Assembly (NCBI RefSeq): GCF_900114925.1
Contig: NZ_FOUR01000005.1
Span: 186,001-250,000, forward strand
Length of the DNA: 64,000 nucleotides
Direction: 5' to 3'
Source: Marinobacter pelagius
Lineage (GTDB): Bacteria; Pseudomonadota; Gammaproteobacteria; Pseudomonadales; Oleiphilaceae
Part shown: positions 9,561 through 18,232 of the stretch, one piece after another
Numbering within the stretch: the first letter of the stretch is position 1
How the letters are laid out: every line of letters starts with the position of its first letter
Program-made: the position numbers and the translations under genes
The notes under the pieces: model-generated
Database searches by the model: none
What the model was told of the DNA's origin: nothing
Seen by the model: the letters and a program-made list of their open reading frames with translations, nothing else

Positions 9561-10901
9561 TTATTCCCGCATCAGTTTTTCCAGGTAGTGAATGGTGAAG
9601 TCTACCTGTTTGAAGCCGCCATCGCGTACCAGTCTCCGATGCAGGGGCTGGTTGGTCTTGATGCCCTCGACCACCATCTCGTCCAGCGCGTTCTTCATAC
9701 GCCGGCGAGCGATCTCGCGATCATCGCCCCAGGTAATGAGCTTGGCCACGAGCGAATCGTAGTACGGCGGTACGGTGTAGCCGCTGTACAGGTGGGAGTC
9801 GACGCGGATGCCGTTGCCGCCGGGCGCGTGATAGTGCTTGACCTTGCCCGGGCTGGGCACGAAGGTCTTCGGGTCCTCGGCGTTGATCCGGCATTCGATG
9901 GCATGGCCCTGGATGTGGATCTCATCCTGGCTGTACTGCAGTGGCAGTCCGCTGGCAATGCGCAGCTGCTCGCGCACGATGTCCACGCCGGTAACCATCT
10001 CGGAGACCGGGTGTTCCACCTGGACCCGGGTGTTCATCTCGATGAAGTAGAACTCGCCGTCCTGGTACAGGAACTCGAAGGTGCCGGCGCCCACGTAGCC
10101 GATTTCCTTGCAGGCATCGACACAGGCTTTCAGGGTTCTTTCCCGGGATTCGGCATTGACGTTCGGTGCCGGCGCTTCCTCGATCACCTTCTGGTTGCGA
10201 CGCTGCATGGAGCAGTCGCGGTCGCCCAGGTGGATGACGTTGCCGTGCATGTCTGCCAGCACCTGTACTTCCACGTGGCGCGGGGCTTCCAGGAATTTTT
10301 CCAGGTACACGGTGGGGTCGCCGAAGGCGTTCTTGGCTTCGGTCTGGGTAATCTGGATCGCCTTGAGCAGGGCGGCTTCAGAGTGCACCACCTGCATACC
10401 GCGACCACCACCGCCGGATGCAGCTTTGATCATCACCGGGTAGCCGATCTTCCGGGCAATCTGGAGGGTGCGCTCGTCGTCATCGGTGAGCGGGCCGTCG
10501 GAGCCGGGCACGGTCGGTACGCCGGCCTTTTTCATGGCCTCGATGGCGGAGACCTTGTTGCCCATCAGACGGATGGTTTCCGCCTTCGGACCGATGAACC
10601 GGAAGCCGCTCTTCTCAACCTGTTCGGCGAAGTCGGCATTTTCCGCCAGGAAGCCGTAACCGGGGTGGATGCCCACCGAGTCGGTCACTTCCGCCGCACT
10701 GATGATGGCGGGGATGTTCAGGTAGCTGTCGGTTGCGCTGTTCGGGCCGATGCACACGGATTCGTCGGCAAGACGAACGTGCATCAGTTCCCGGTCCACC
10801 TGAGAGTGTACGGCAACGGTGTTGATGCCCAGCTCCTTGCAGGCACGCAGGATGCGCAGCGCGATTTCACCGCGGTTTGCGATCAGAACTTTTTCTAACA
10901 T
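9561..10901 (-). CDS. accC: Acetyl-CoA carboxylase, biotin carboxylase subunit
   Basis: AccC carboxylates the biotin on AccB using ATP and bicarbonate, the first half of malonyl-CoA synthesis. The 446-residue protein starts [17 protein letters not shown], the family N-terminus. It contains the ATP-grasp glycine-rich loop [11 protein letters not shown] near residue 160 and the active-site region [14 protein letters not shown]. An ATG two codons earlier (10907) is also possible. It follows accB by 24 bp. Confidence 0.97.
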   Translation of the reverse strand: MLEKVLIANRGEIALRILRACKELGINTVAVHSQVDRELMHVRLADESVCIGPNSATDSYLNIPAIISAAEVTDSVGIHPGYGFLAENADFAEQVEKSGFRFIGPKAETIRLMGNKVSAIEAMKKAGVPTVPGSDGPLTDDDERTLQIARKIGYPVMIKAASGGGGRGMQVVHSEAALLKAIQITQTEAKNAFGDPTVYLEKFLEAPRHVEVQVLADMHGNVIHLGDRDCSMQRRNQKVIEEAPAPNVNAESRERTLKACVDACKEIGYVGAGTFEFLYQDGEFYFIEMNTRVQVEHPVSEMVTGVDIVREQLRIASGLPLQYSQDEIHIQGHAIECRINAEDPKTFVPSPGKVKHYHAPGGNGIRVDSHLYSGYTVPPYYDSLVAKLITWGDDREIARRRMKNALDEMVVEGIKTNQPLHRRLVRDGGFKQVDFTIHYLEKLMRE

Positions 10902-10925
10902 GGCCATGAGTAACAATCACCCAGT

Positions 10926-11387
10926 TCAGGAAATGACGACCAGGGGCTGGTCAAACTCCACCGGCTGGCCATTCTCGACCAGGATTTCAGTTACAGTTCC
11001 GGCCTTGTCAGCCTCGATCTGGTTCATCATCTTCATCGCCTCGACGATGCAGATCACGTCACCGACGTTGACGGTCTGGCCAACTTCCACGAACGCCTGG
11101 GCGGTGGGTGACGGCGCCCGGTAGAAAGTGCCGACCATCGGGGAGTTCACGGTATGGCCGGACGGAGCTGCCGGGGCTGCGGGCTCTTCTGCAGCGGGAG
11201 CTGGGGCAGGCGCGGGGGCTGCTGCCTGGGGTGCCGGTGCGGGCATATGGCTCACGTAGTGGGTGCCGGCGGCCTGCTCGCGACGGCGGGAGATGCGGAC
11301 AGAATCGTCGCCTTCCTGGATTTCCAGTTCCTCGACGTCGGATTCCTCCAGGAGCTCAATGAGTTTCTTGATCTTGCGAATATCCAT
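10926..11387 (-). CDS. accB: Acetyl-CoA carboxylase biotin carboxyl carrier protein
   Basis: AccB carries the biotin that shuttles CO2 between AccC and AccAD. The protein has 153 residues. An N-terminal segment [18 protein letters not shown] is followed by an Ala/Pro-rich flexible linker (residues 48-75). A C-terminal biotinyl domain has the modification motif EAMKM, whose lysine receives biotin. It sits between aroQ and accC on the same strand, the conserved gammaproteobacterial aroQ-accB-accC order. Confidence 0.97.
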   Translation of the reverse strand: MDIRKIKKLIELLEESDVEELEIQEGDDSVRISRRREQAAGTHYVSHMPAPAPQAAAPAPAPAPAAEEPAAPAAPSGHTVNSPMVGTFYRAPSPTAQAFVEVGQTVNVGDVICIVEAMKMMNQIEADKAGTVTEILVENGQPVEFDQPLVVIS

Positions 11388-11414
11388 AGTTAATCCAGTC
11401 CCGTTGTGTCTGAT

Positions 11415-11855
11415 CTATCGGTGAATTCGTTGCAGGGCTGCCTGCAGGGCGAGGTCGTACCCCTGGCTGCCCAACCCGCAGATAACGCCAATGGCGATAT
11501 CGGAAAAATAGGAGTGATGGCGGAATGGCTCCCGCGCATGCACGTTGGAAAGATGCACTTCGATAAAGGGGATCCCGGAAGCCAGCACGGCATCCCGGAG
11601 GGCGATGCTGGTGTGGGTGAAGGCAGCAGGATTGATGATGAGGAAATCCACCCCTTCGGCCCGTGCTTCATGGACCCGCTCGATCAGTTCGTACTCGGCG
11701 TTGGACTGAAGGTGGAGCAGGTGGTGGCCCTTTTCGGCCGCTTTCGCCTTCAACCGGTCATCGATGTCCTTCAGGGTCTCGTAGCCGTACACCTCGGGCT
11801 CACGGGTGCCGAGCATGTTGAGGTTGGGGCCATGGAGCACGAGAATGGTGGACAT
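11415..11855 (-). CDS. aroQ: Type II 3-dehydroquinate dehydratase
   Basis: AroQ dehydrates 3-dehydroquinate to 3-dehydroshikimate in aromatic amino acid synthesis. The 146-residue length is that of the dodecameric type II family. The N-terminus has [20 protein letters not shown] with the active-site Tyr, followed by [10 protein letters not shown] and the histidine-containing [17 protein letters not shown]. An AGGCAGG site precedes the ATG. It is the first gene of the probable aroQ-accBC operon. Confidence 0.96.
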   Translation of the reverse strand: MSTILVLHGPNLNMLGTREPEVYGYETLKDIDDRLKAKAAEKGHHLLHLQSNAEYELIERVHEARAEGVDFLIINPAAFTHTSIALRDAVLASGIPFIEVHLSNVHAREPFRHHSYFSDIAIGVICGLGSQGYDLALQAALQRIHR

Positions 11856-11869
11856 GATTACGCCTGCCT

Positions 11870-11994
11870 TGCTGTCTTTTTAACAGGATCGCCGAAAATC
11901 ACGGCATTTTCCCACAATGGTGCGTGCTTGTTTCCCTCAGATCAACACTTTTTGACAATCTTCCGTGTTGGCCATTGGTCGTAAAAAGACAGCA
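11870..11994. repeat. 13-bp inverted repeat in the aroQ leader
   Basis: TGCTGTCTTTTTA at 11870-11882 is exactly complementary to TAAAAAGACAGCA at 11982-11994, 99 bp apart, in the 271-bp gap upstream of aroQ. A shorter dyad (GACAA-TCA-TTGTC) lies nearby. The gap must hold the aroQ-accBC promoter, but I cannot place the -35 and -10 boxes with confidence. Confidence 0.55.
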
Positions 11995-12093
11995 CTGGCA
12001 ATCGAAACGGGATCTTTCCGCTGATGACAATCATTGTCGGCAAGGACAGGGCCGACTTCCATACGACGTTGGTTTCATAGCTGAAGGTAGGGG

Positions 12094-12116
12094 CAGCGGG
12101 CCGGTCTGACCCGCTG
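12094..12116 (-). terminator. Hairpin 3' of the GGDEF gene
   Basis: A 7-bp stem (CAGCGGG/CCCGCTG) with a 9-nt loop lies 10 bp beyond the stop of the GGDEF gene. There is no T-run, so intrinsic termination is doubtful. Confidence 0.35.
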
Positions 12117-12126
12117 AGGGTGCGGG

Positions 12127-13743
12127 TCAGGGGGTGTCTGCGCTGACGCAGTTACGACCGGCTTTCTTGGAGGCATACAGCGCCCGGTCGGCCCGGTCGC
12201 ACAGTTCCTGCGCGGTTTGCCCCGGCTGCAGGGTGGCGACGCCGCAGCTGAAGGTGACATTGAACTCGCGGTCTCCTGCGCGCTGGCGCAGTTCCGAGAA
12301 TCGCTCCCGGATTTCGTTGAGCACATTGCGGGCATCACTGGGCCGGGTGTCCGGCAGGATGATGGCAAACTCCTCGCCGCCGTAACGGCCGACATGGTCG
12401 GTCTTGCGCAGCCGCTGTTTCAGGAACATGGACAGGCTGCGCAGGACCCGGTCGCCGATGGGGTGGCCGAAGGTGTCGTTCACTTTCTTGAAGTAGTCAA
12501 TATCGATCATCGCGAAGGACAGGGACTGGTCCTTCTGCCGCGCCTTGGCGATTTCCTGGTCCAGCAGGTGCAGGGTATGGGTGTGGTTGTAAAGCCCCGT
12601 CAGGCTGTCGCGGATCATCAGCGCCAGCAGCGAACGGGCCCGCCGGCCCCGGTTGTGGATGGTGGCGATCAGGTGCTTGGGGTCAATGGGCTTGGTCAGG
12701 AAGTCGTCTCCGCCCAGGCTCATGGCGTGGAGCTGTTTGCTGACGTCTTCCTCGGCCGAGAGGTAGATGATGGGCACGCTGTGGAAGCGGTCCTGCTGAC
12801 GGATGACACGGGCGATCTCCATACCGGTGCAGCCGGGCATGTACATGTCGAGGATGATGATTTCCGGGGAGAATTCGTCCAGGGCATGGATGATCTGCAT
12901 CGGGTCGGTAATGATGTGGGCGGTCATGCCGGCCCGTTTCAGCACCGTTTCCATGTACTTGGCCTGGGCCCGGGAATCATCCAGCACGAGGACACGGTAA
13001 GGCTCGACAGTATTGCCGTGGGTATAGGTCTCGATCTTCTCGATCAGCTGGCCCGGATCGACGGCCGGGTAGAAGAATTCCTCGCCCCCGCAGCGTGAGG
13101 CCCGGAGACGGGTTTCGATGGAGCCGTCCTCGTCACTCACGAAAATGACCGGGATCGGTGTTTCGTGGCGCTCCTGCAGATGCTCGATGATGCCGATGCC
13201 GGCATTCGGGCTGCCACCGAAACTCACATCCATCAGGATGGTTTCCGGTTTGCTCAGGGCGCAGGCTTCCATCAAGGCATCCGCACTGGCAAAGGCCGAG
13301 GCCCGGAAGCCAAAGAATTCCAGCTGGCGGATCAGGCGGGCGGCCATCTCTTCGTTCTCCAGCGCGACGTAAATCGGAGTCCGCCGGTATTGCAGGGGGG
13401 CGTCAGTCTTGTCCTTGTCGGTGCGGCGCAGGGTGCTCTGGCACAGCTGTTCCATGGCATCCTGGAGTTGCGGCCAAAGCTCCTCGTTGGGGGTGCTTTC
13501 TGCGGGCCAGCGGGCCATGAGGTCAAGCGCTTTCTGGCCGGCTTGCGCGTGCCCGTCCATCTCGAAATGTTGGGCGTAGCGCACCAGCTTGTCGGTGGCG
13601 CTGATCAGTTCGGCGCGATGGGAGGCTGCCAGGCCGTGGTCGGAATGGATCTTCTGCCAGGTATCCAGGACAACCCGTGCCTGGGTGGTTACACGTCGGG
13701 CAAAGTGTTGTCTGAGTTTTTCTTTCTGGCTTTCGTCGTTCAT
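12127..13743 (-). CDS. REC-REC-GGDEF diguanylate cyclase response regulator
   Basis: An N-terminal helical region (1-110) is followed by two receiver domains and a GGDEF domain (about 375-538) with active-site RYGGEEF near residue 452. The enzyme class makes cyclic di-GMP. The second receiver is canonical (LVLDDSRAQ, ILDMYMP, TKP). The first lacks the acidic pair (ALENEE) and the conserved lysine, so it is probably not phosphorylated. The ATG at 13743 has GGAG 4 nt upstream; an ATG at 13758 would add 5 residues. The layout resembles PleD. No partner kinase is adjacent. Confidence 0.92.
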   Translation of the reverse strand: MNDESQKEKLRQHFARRVTTQARVVLDTWQKIHSDHGLAASHRAELISATDKLVRYAQHFEMDGHAQAGQKALDLMARWPAESTPNEELWPQLQDAMEQLCQSTLRRTDKDKTDAPLQYRRTPIYVALENEEMAARLIRQLEFFGFRASAFASADALMEACALSKPETILMDVSFGGSPNAGIGIIEHLQERHETPIPVIFVSDEDGSIETRLRASRCGGEEFFYPAVDPGQLIEKIETYTHGNTVEPYRVLVLDDSRAQAKYMETVLKRAGMTAHIITDPMQIIHALDEFSPEIIILDMYMPGCTGMEIARVIRQQDRFHSVPIIYLSAEEDVSKQLHAMSLGGDDFLTKPIDPKHLIATIHNRGRRARSLLALMIRDSLTGLYNHTHTLHLLDQEIAKARQKDQSLSFAMIDIDYFKKVNDTFGHPIGDRVLRSLSMFLKQRLRKTDHVGRYGGEEFAIILPDTRPSDARNVLNEIRERFSELRQRAGDREFNVTFSCGVATLQPGQTAQELCDRADRALYASKKAGRNCVSADTP

Positions 13744-13770
13744 GTTACTCCGGCCCATCCCTCACATGAT

Positions 13771-13799
13771 GTCCGCCTGGTCCGGCGGGGACGTTTTTT
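13771..13799 (+). terminator. Terminator-like hairpin with no gene upstream
   Basis: GTCC-GCC pairs with GGC-GGAC across a 6-nt loop and a 2-nt bulge, followed by G and six Ts on the plus strand. It lies in the leader of the minus-strand GGDEF gene, so no annotated plus-strand gene ends here. Confidence 0.45.
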
Positions 13800-14022
13800 A
13801 ACCTTGTTGATTTTACAGAGTCTATAGTGTTTGAAGTGCTCGGCGTAGGTGGCTTAATGTAAATGTTTGTCAACTCTGGGCGCAGGTCACAGTTGCTTGG
13901 TTCGCTGGCGCAGAGTTCGGGGTGTCCGGTACTCTGCAAGCTGTGTATCGATGGCGCCATGGGGTACCATTTGGGTCGTCCATTCGCTGCTGACCAACAA
14001 CCGCAAGGGGATTAGGAGTCTT

Positions 14023-15075
14023 ATGCCAGGCAAATTCAGACAGTTCTTCAGGGATCGGAAAGAGGACGTTCAGGATTACGCCGGAGGCAGCGGCGTTATC
14101 GGCCGGTTCATCCTCGCGGTGCTGGTGATCTACCTGCTGGCGGCCATTGTCGTCGGTATCTACTGGAGTGGTGAGCCTGACACCTTCTCCGTGCGCGAGA
14201 ACACCCGGACAGTGGCCAACACCATGGAGCGTGAGCCGGTTACCGGTTTCGCCACCACAACCACCATGATCCGGATTGCCGAAACCCTTCTGGACAAACC
14301 CGGCGGTTACATCTCCAACGATATTTTCCCTCCGGGATTATGGCTGGATAACATTGCCAACTGGGAATTTGGTGTGCTGGTCCAGCTCCGGGACCTGTCC
14401 CGGGCCATGCGCCGGGACATTGCCCGTTCCCAGAGCCAGTCCTCCGAGGATCCCGATCTGGTTATCGCCGAACCCCAGTTCCACTTTGACAGCCAGAGCT
14501 GGGCCATCCCGTCCACTGAATCGGAATACCGTCGCGGGATCAGCGCGCTCAAGCGTTACCTGAACCGCCTGTCTGCCCCGGAGCAGGCCGACGCCCAGTT
14601 CTTCGCCCGGGCCGACAACCTGAACAGCTGGCTGGCGGATCTGGAGACCCGGCTGGGTAGCCTGTCCCGGAACCTGGGGGAAAGCGTTGGCAAGGCCTCC
14701 GTTTCTGATGCGGTAGCCAACGTGGATAGCGACAACCCGCTTGCTGAAGAAACCGGGGGTAGCGAAGTGCAGACACCCTGGACTGAAATCGATGATGTGT
14801 TCTACGAGGCCCGCGGCAGCGCCTGGGCGTTATTGCACATCTTCCGCGCCATTGAAGTGGATTTTCGCAAGGTGTTGCAGGACAAGAACGCCATGGCCAG
14901 CGTGAAGCAGATCATCATCGAGCTGGAGGGCACCCAGGGCCAGATGTGGAGCCCGGTGATCCTGAACGGCAGCGGCTTCGGCGTGCTGGCCAACCACTCC
15001 CTGACCATGGCCGCCTACCTGTCCCGCGCCAATGCGGCGATCAGCGATATGCGGGATCTGTTGTCACGGGGCTGA
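14023..15075 (+). CDS. DUF2333 family membrane-anchored protein
   Basis: The protein has 350 residues. A single N-terminal membrane helix (FILAVLVIYLLAAIVVGIYW, residues 27-46) is followed by a long mostly helical periplasmic part that matches the DUF2333 family of gammaproteobacteria. The function is unknown. The ATG at 14023 has an AGGAG site 7 nt upstream; the open frame extends further 5' but that extension reads as non-coding. It is convergent with ppa and shares a strong bidirectional terminator with it. Confidence 0.88.
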   Translation: MPGKFRQFFRDRKEDVQDYAGGSGVIGRFILAVLVIYLLAAIVVGIYWSGEPDTFSVRENTRTVANTMEREPVTGFATTTTMIRIAETLLDKPGGYISNDIFPPGLWLDNIANWEFGVLVQLRDLSRAMRRDIARSQSQSSEDPDLVIAEPQFHFDSQSWAIPSTESEYRRGISALKRYLNRLSAPEQADAQFFARADNLNSWLADLETRLGSLSRNLGESVGKASVSDAVANVDSDNPLAEETGGSEVQTPWTEIDDVFYEARGSAWALLHIFRAIEVDFRKVLQDKNAMASVKQIIIELEGTQGQMWSPVILNGSGFGVLANHSLTMAAYLSRANAAISDMRDLLSRG

Positions 15076-15095
15076 GGCAGTCCCGTTTTCGAGCA

Positions 15096-15129
15096 CAAAA
15101 AAACCGGGTTCCAGGACCCGGTTTTTTTG
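15096..15129. terminator. Bidirectional intrinsic terminator (DUF2333 gene / ppa)
   Basis: A near-perfect stem pairs 15096-15109 with 15116-15129 (CCGGGT/ACCCGG core flanked by seven As and seven Ts) around a 6-nt loop. Poly-A on one side and poly-T on the other give a terminator for both convergent genes. Confidence 0.93.
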
Positions 15130-15149
15130 CATCTGAAGCGTGTAGCCGA

Positions 15150-15677
15150 TCAGCCCTTGTAGGCGTTGATGGCGTCTTCGATGGCTTTCTTGGCGGCTTC
15201 GGCGTTGTCCCAGCCCTGCACCTTGACCCACTTGCCCGGCTCGAGAGTCTTGTAGTTCTCGAAGAAGTGCTTGATCTGGTCACGCAGCAGTTCGGGCAGG
15301 TCAGTGATTTCCTTGACGTCGTGGTAGGTGGTGGTCAGCTTGTCGTGGGGCACGGCAACCAGCTTGGCATCGCCACCGGCTTCGTCTTCCATGTTCAGAA
15401 CGCCGACCGGGCGGGCACGGATGACGGAGCCCGGTTGTACCGGGTACGGGGTGACCACGAGTACGTCCAGGGGGTCGCCGTCTTCAGCCAGGGTATGGGG
15501 GATGAAGCCGTAGTTGGCCGGGTAGAACATCGGGGTGGCCATGAAACGGTCTACCAGCAGGGCGCCCATGTCTTTGTCCAGTTCGTACTTGACCGGGGAG
15601 CTGTTGGCCGGAATCTCGATGGCAACGTAGATGTCTTCAGGCGGGTTTTTGCCTGCGGGGATGTTGTCGAATTGCAT
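15150..15677 (-). CDS. ppa: Inorganic pyrophosphatase
   Basis: Ppa hydrolyses pyrophosphate in the cytoplasm and so drives biosynthetic reactions. The 175-residue length matches the hexameric class (E. coli 176). Family residues include [35 protein letters not shown] with the metal-binding Asp cluster, and KHFFENYK. The ATG at 15677 has AGGAAGGA 7-8 nt upstream. A TATAAT -10 box lies on the minus strand at 15740-15735. Confidence 0.97.
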   Translation of the reverse strand: MQFDNIPAGKNPPEDIYVAIEIPANSSPVKYELDKDMGALLVDRFMATPMFYPANYGFIPHTLAEDGDPLDVLVVTPYPVQPGSVIRARPVGVLNMEDEAGGDAKLVAVPHDKLTTTYHDVKEITDLPELLRDQIKHFFENYKTLEPGKWVKVQGWDNAEAAKKAIEDAINAYKG

Positions 15678-15734
15678 GTGCGATCCTTCCTGATACGTTG
15701 AGGTACGTTTAACTGCGGCTAAAAAGTGGGCGCA

Positions 15735-15740
15735 ATTATA
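15735..15740 (-). promoter_or_regulatory. Candidate ppa -10 box
   Basis: TATAAT on the minus strand, 57 bp upstream of the ppa ATG. No good -35 hexamer is visible at 17 bp spacing (TTTCGA). Confidence 0.5.
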
Positions 15741-15826
15741 CGGGAGTCTCTTGCAGTTCGAAACTAAACCTTGGTCGGCGTGATTGTTGGTGCTGGATTC
15801 GTTCTGGCTTGGGAGCAAGCGGCAAT

Positions 15827-15921
15827 CTGACAAGGCCTCCCGAAAAACGCCCGTGAATACGTCCCTGTAGGGCTCGGTCGCGCCATCCCTGGCGCTCCAC
15901 GTTTTCGGAAGGTCTTGCCAG
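15827..15921 (+). repeat. Long-stem hairpin element 1 with conserved two-motif loop
   Basis: Imperfect inverted arms 15827-15849 and 15900-15921 enclose a 50-nt loop. On the plus strand the loop holds ACGTCCCTGT (15859-15868) and GCCATCCCTGGC (15882-15893), starting 23 nt apart. The stem sequence is unrelated to those of elements 2 and 3. It lies in the 462-bp gap between the 5' end of ppa and the 3' end of the acyl-CoA dehydrogenase gene; apart from the two hairpin elements and the ppa promoter I see nothing else there. Confidence 0.8.
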
Positions 15922-16011
15922 CTAGCCGCCCGAACATTCGCGGTATGCCGATGAAGCTATTCTGAAAAAGCTTTGTTATGAACGTGGTCGGAGGTTAGCA
16001 CCTGTGTTGAG

Positions 16012-16121
16012 GGGGCCGTGTCAGTGACTGTTCCAAAACTGTTGAGGGCCAGGGACGGCCCGAAACAAGCGCACATGGACGTGCTCGTAGCGTGTTTTGG
16101 AACAGTCACTGACACGGCCCC
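16012..16121 (-). repeat. Long-stem hairpin element 2, perfect 28-bp inverted repeat
   Basis: Arms 16012-16039 and 16094-16121 are exactly complementary over 28 bp around a 54-nt loop. On the minus strand the loop reads ACGTCCATGT (16082-16073) then GCCGTCCCTGGC (16059-16048), starting 23 nt apart. In that orientation the element begins 18 nt after the stop codon of the acyl-CoA dehydrogenase gene, as a 3' hairpin would. Confidence 0.88.
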
Positions 16122-16139
16122 TTCCCCCAAACCAGAAGG

Positions 16140-17279
16140 CTACAACTTGATCTGCTTGGCGATAAGCTCCTTCATGATCTCCGTCGTGCCGCCGCCAATG
16201 GAAAGGATCTTGGCGTCCCGGTAAAGGCGCTCCACCACTGACTCCCGCATGTAACCCATGCCGCCGAACAACTGCACCGCCTCCCGGGTGACTTTCTCGC
16301 AGACGTCCACGGAGAAATTCTTGGCCATGGCCACCTGCGTGATCGGGTTTTTGCCGGCCTGCATCAGGGCCGCGCAGCGGTAGGTGTATTCCCGGGCCAC
16401 GTCGATCTGGGTGGCCATGTCCACCAGCTTGTGGCGGGTGACCTGGAAGCCGGCGATGCTCCGGCCGAAGGCCTGGCGTTGTTTGGTGTAGTCCAGGGCG
16501 GCTTCGTAGGCGAGCTGGGCTGTCATATAGGCCATGATGGAGAGGCTCAGGCGTTCGGCCAGAAAGTTGCTCATGATCGCGATAAAGCCGGCGTTCTCGG
16601 CGCCGATCAGACGGTCGGCCGGTACCCGGCAGTCTTCAAAGAAGAGTTCGGCGGTGTCGCTGGCCCACCAGCCCATCTTGCGGAGCTTCTTGCCGGTGGA
16701 GAAGCCCGGCATGTCGCGGTCGATGAGCAGCAGGCTGATGCCGCCATGTCCCTCGCCGCCGGTGCGGACGGCGACAGTGTAGTGGTCGGCGCGCATGCCG
16801 CTGGTGATGAAGGTCTTGCTGCCGTTGACGATGTAGTGGTCGCCGTCCCGGACAGCCCGGGTTTTCAGGTTGGCGACGTCCGAGCCGCCGCCGGGTTCGG
16901 TGATGGCCAGGGCGGAGATTTTCTCGCCGCGCAGGACCGGGGGCACGATCTGTTCCCGGATTTCCGGTTTGGCCCACTTGGCCACCGGGGGCAGGCCGAT
17001 GTCCAGGGAACCCAGGCCCGCGACCAGGCCGCCGGAGGTGGAGCGCATGAGCTCCTCGGAGACCGCCACTTTCAGGAAGATGTCCCCTTCACCGGTGCCG
17101 CCCAGAGCTTCTGGAAATCCGATGCCGAGCAGGCCGGCGTCGCCCGCTTTCTTATACAGCTCCCGGGGAAATTCGCCCACCTCTTCCCAGTCGTCGATGT
17201 GGGGCAGGACATGGGTCTCGATAAATTTCCGGGCACTGAGACGTGCCTGTTCGTGAATGTCATTGAAGTATTCGGACAC
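16140..17279 (-). CDS. Acyl-CoA dehydrogenase, LCAD/IVD-like
   Basis: An FAD enzyme of about 379 residues that oxidises acyl-CoA to 2-enoyl-CoA. It has the signatures ALAITEPGGGSDVANLKT and KQRQAFGRSIAGFQ. The C-terminal motif is IGGGTTEIMKELIAKQ, where most family members have a catalytic Glu (YEGT). The likely base is instead the Glu in LAYEAALDY, as in long-chain and isovaleryl enzymes. I chose GTG 17279 because AGGGAG lies 7 nt upstream; TTG 17300 has no such site. A palindromic operator-like site lies upstream. Substrate is unknown. Confidence 0.9.
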   Translation of the reverse strand: MSEYFNDIHEQARLSARKFIETHVLPHIDDWEEVGEFPRELYKKAGDAGLLGIGFPEALGGTGEGDIFLKVAVSEELMRSTSGGLVAGLGSLDIGLPPVAKWAKPEIREQIVPPVLRGEKISALAITEPGGGSDVANLKTRAVRDGDHYIVNGSKTFITSGMRADHYTVAVRTGGEGHGGISLLLIDRDMPGFSTGKKLRKMGWWASDTAELFFEDCRVPADRLIGAENAGFIAIMSNFLAERLSLSIMAYMTAQLAYEAALDYTKQRQAFGRSIAGFQVTRHKLVDMATQIDVAREYTYRCAALMQAGKNPITQVAMAKNFSVDVCEKVTREAVQLFGGMGYMRESVVERLYRDAKILSIGGGTTEIMKELIAKQIKL

Positions 17280-17334
17280 GGTCGGGCTCCCTGTGGACAA
17301 TCGTGAATGGAAGCAGTGTCACTCAAAATTTGGT

Positions 17335-17356
17335 ACCAAGCAAGCGCTTGGTTTGT
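17335..17356 (-). promoter_or_regulatory. TetR-type operator-like palindrome
   Basis: ACCAAG-CAAGCGCTTG-GTTTGT contains the perfect 10-bp palindrome CAAGCGCTTG with partly symmetrical flanks, 56 bp upstream of the chosen start of the acyl-CoA dehydrogenase. CAAG..CTTG dyads are common operators of TetR-family regulators of acyl-CoA metabolism. No TetR gene is nearby. Confidence 0.5.
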
Positions 17357-17370
17357 ATGTCAGCCGAAAC

Positions 17371-17400
17371 AAAAAGGGCTGGCCCGGAAAGCCAGCCCTT
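17371..17400 (-). terminator. rpiA intrinsic terminator
   Basis: A perfect 10-bp stem (AAGGGCTGGC with GCCAGCCCTT) and 7-nt loop is followed on the minus strand by a T-run, 15 bp past the rpiA stop. Confidence 0.9.
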
Positions 17401-17414
17401 CAGGCAGTCGCGGA

Positions 17415-18095
17415 TCAGGCGCCCTTGCGGGGAATGCTCTTGACGCCCTCGCTGGTGCCCAACAGCAACAGGTCGGCCGGACGGCGGGCGAACAGACCGT
17501 TGGTAACCACGCCGACAATGTTGTTGAGCTGTTCTTCTACGTGTATCGGCCGGGAGATATCCATGTTGTGGACGTCGATGATGATGTTGCCGTTATCGGT
17601 GACCACGCCCTCACGGTACACCGGATCGCCGCCGAGCTTGACGATTTCCCGGCCGACGTGGCTGCGGGCCATGGGGATGACTTCCACCGGCAGGGGGAAG
17701 CTGCCCAGCACGCCGACCATCTTGGATTCGTCGGCGATACAGATAAAGGTCTTGGCTACTGCGGCGACGATCTTTTCCCGGGTCAGGGCGGCGCCGCCGC
17801 CCTTGATCAGTTCCAGGCGTTCGTTGGTTTCATCGGCACCGTCCACGTAGAACTCCAGTTCTCCGGCGCTGTTGAGGTCATACACCGGAATGCCGTGGCT
17901 CTTCAGGCGTTCGGCTGTGGCTTCGGAGCTGGCCACGGCGCCGTCGAACTCGTTCTTCAGTTCGGCCAGCATGTCGATGAAGAAATTGGCGGTGCTGCCG
18001 GTGCCCACGCCGACGATGCTGTCGCTTTCGAGGCGGGGGGCGATGTAGTCCACGGCGGCTTTGGCCACGGCCTTCTTGAGTTCGTCCTGGGTCAT
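17415..18095 (-). CDS. rpiA: Ribose-5-phosphate isomerase A
   Basis: RpiA interconverts ribose 5-phosphate and ribulose 5-phosphate in the pentose phosphate pathway. The 226-residue protein has the phosphate-binding [12 protein letters not shown], the active-site [10 protein letters not shown] and [12 protein letters not shown]. The ATG at 18095 has GGAG 6 nt upstream; a longer TTG frame to 18113 is unlikely. It is divergent from ilvA, a common gammaproteobacterial arrangement, and ends in a clear intrinsic terminator. Confidence 0.97.
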   Translation of the reverse strand: MTQDELKKAVAKAAVDYIAPRLESDSIVGVGTGSTANFFIDMLAELKNEFDGAVASSEATAERLKSHGIPVYDLNSAGELEFYVDGADETNERLELIKGGGAALTREKIVAAVAKTFICIADESKMVGVLGSFPLPVEVIPMARSHVGREIVKLGGDPVYREGVVTDNGNIIIDVHNMDISRPIHVEEQLNNIVGVVTNGLFARRPADLLLLGTSEGVKSIPRKGA

Positions 18096-18232
18096 GTCGG
18101 GCTCCGTCTGCAATTCCGGATGAAATTTAAGGTCATTATAGCGGCCTGTGAGGTCTGCTTATAGACGGCTGCCGTGCAAACTTTCTACACTGTCGGTTTT
18201 TCCCGCACACTCACCAAGCAACCGGAACCACT

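Noticed and set aside
16140..17279. Loss of the catalytic Glu (GGGT for YEGT) considered as an inactive acyl-CoA dehydrogenase
   Set aside because: Long-chain and isovaleryl-CoA dehydrogenases place the base in another helix, and a Glu is present there (LAYEAALDY).
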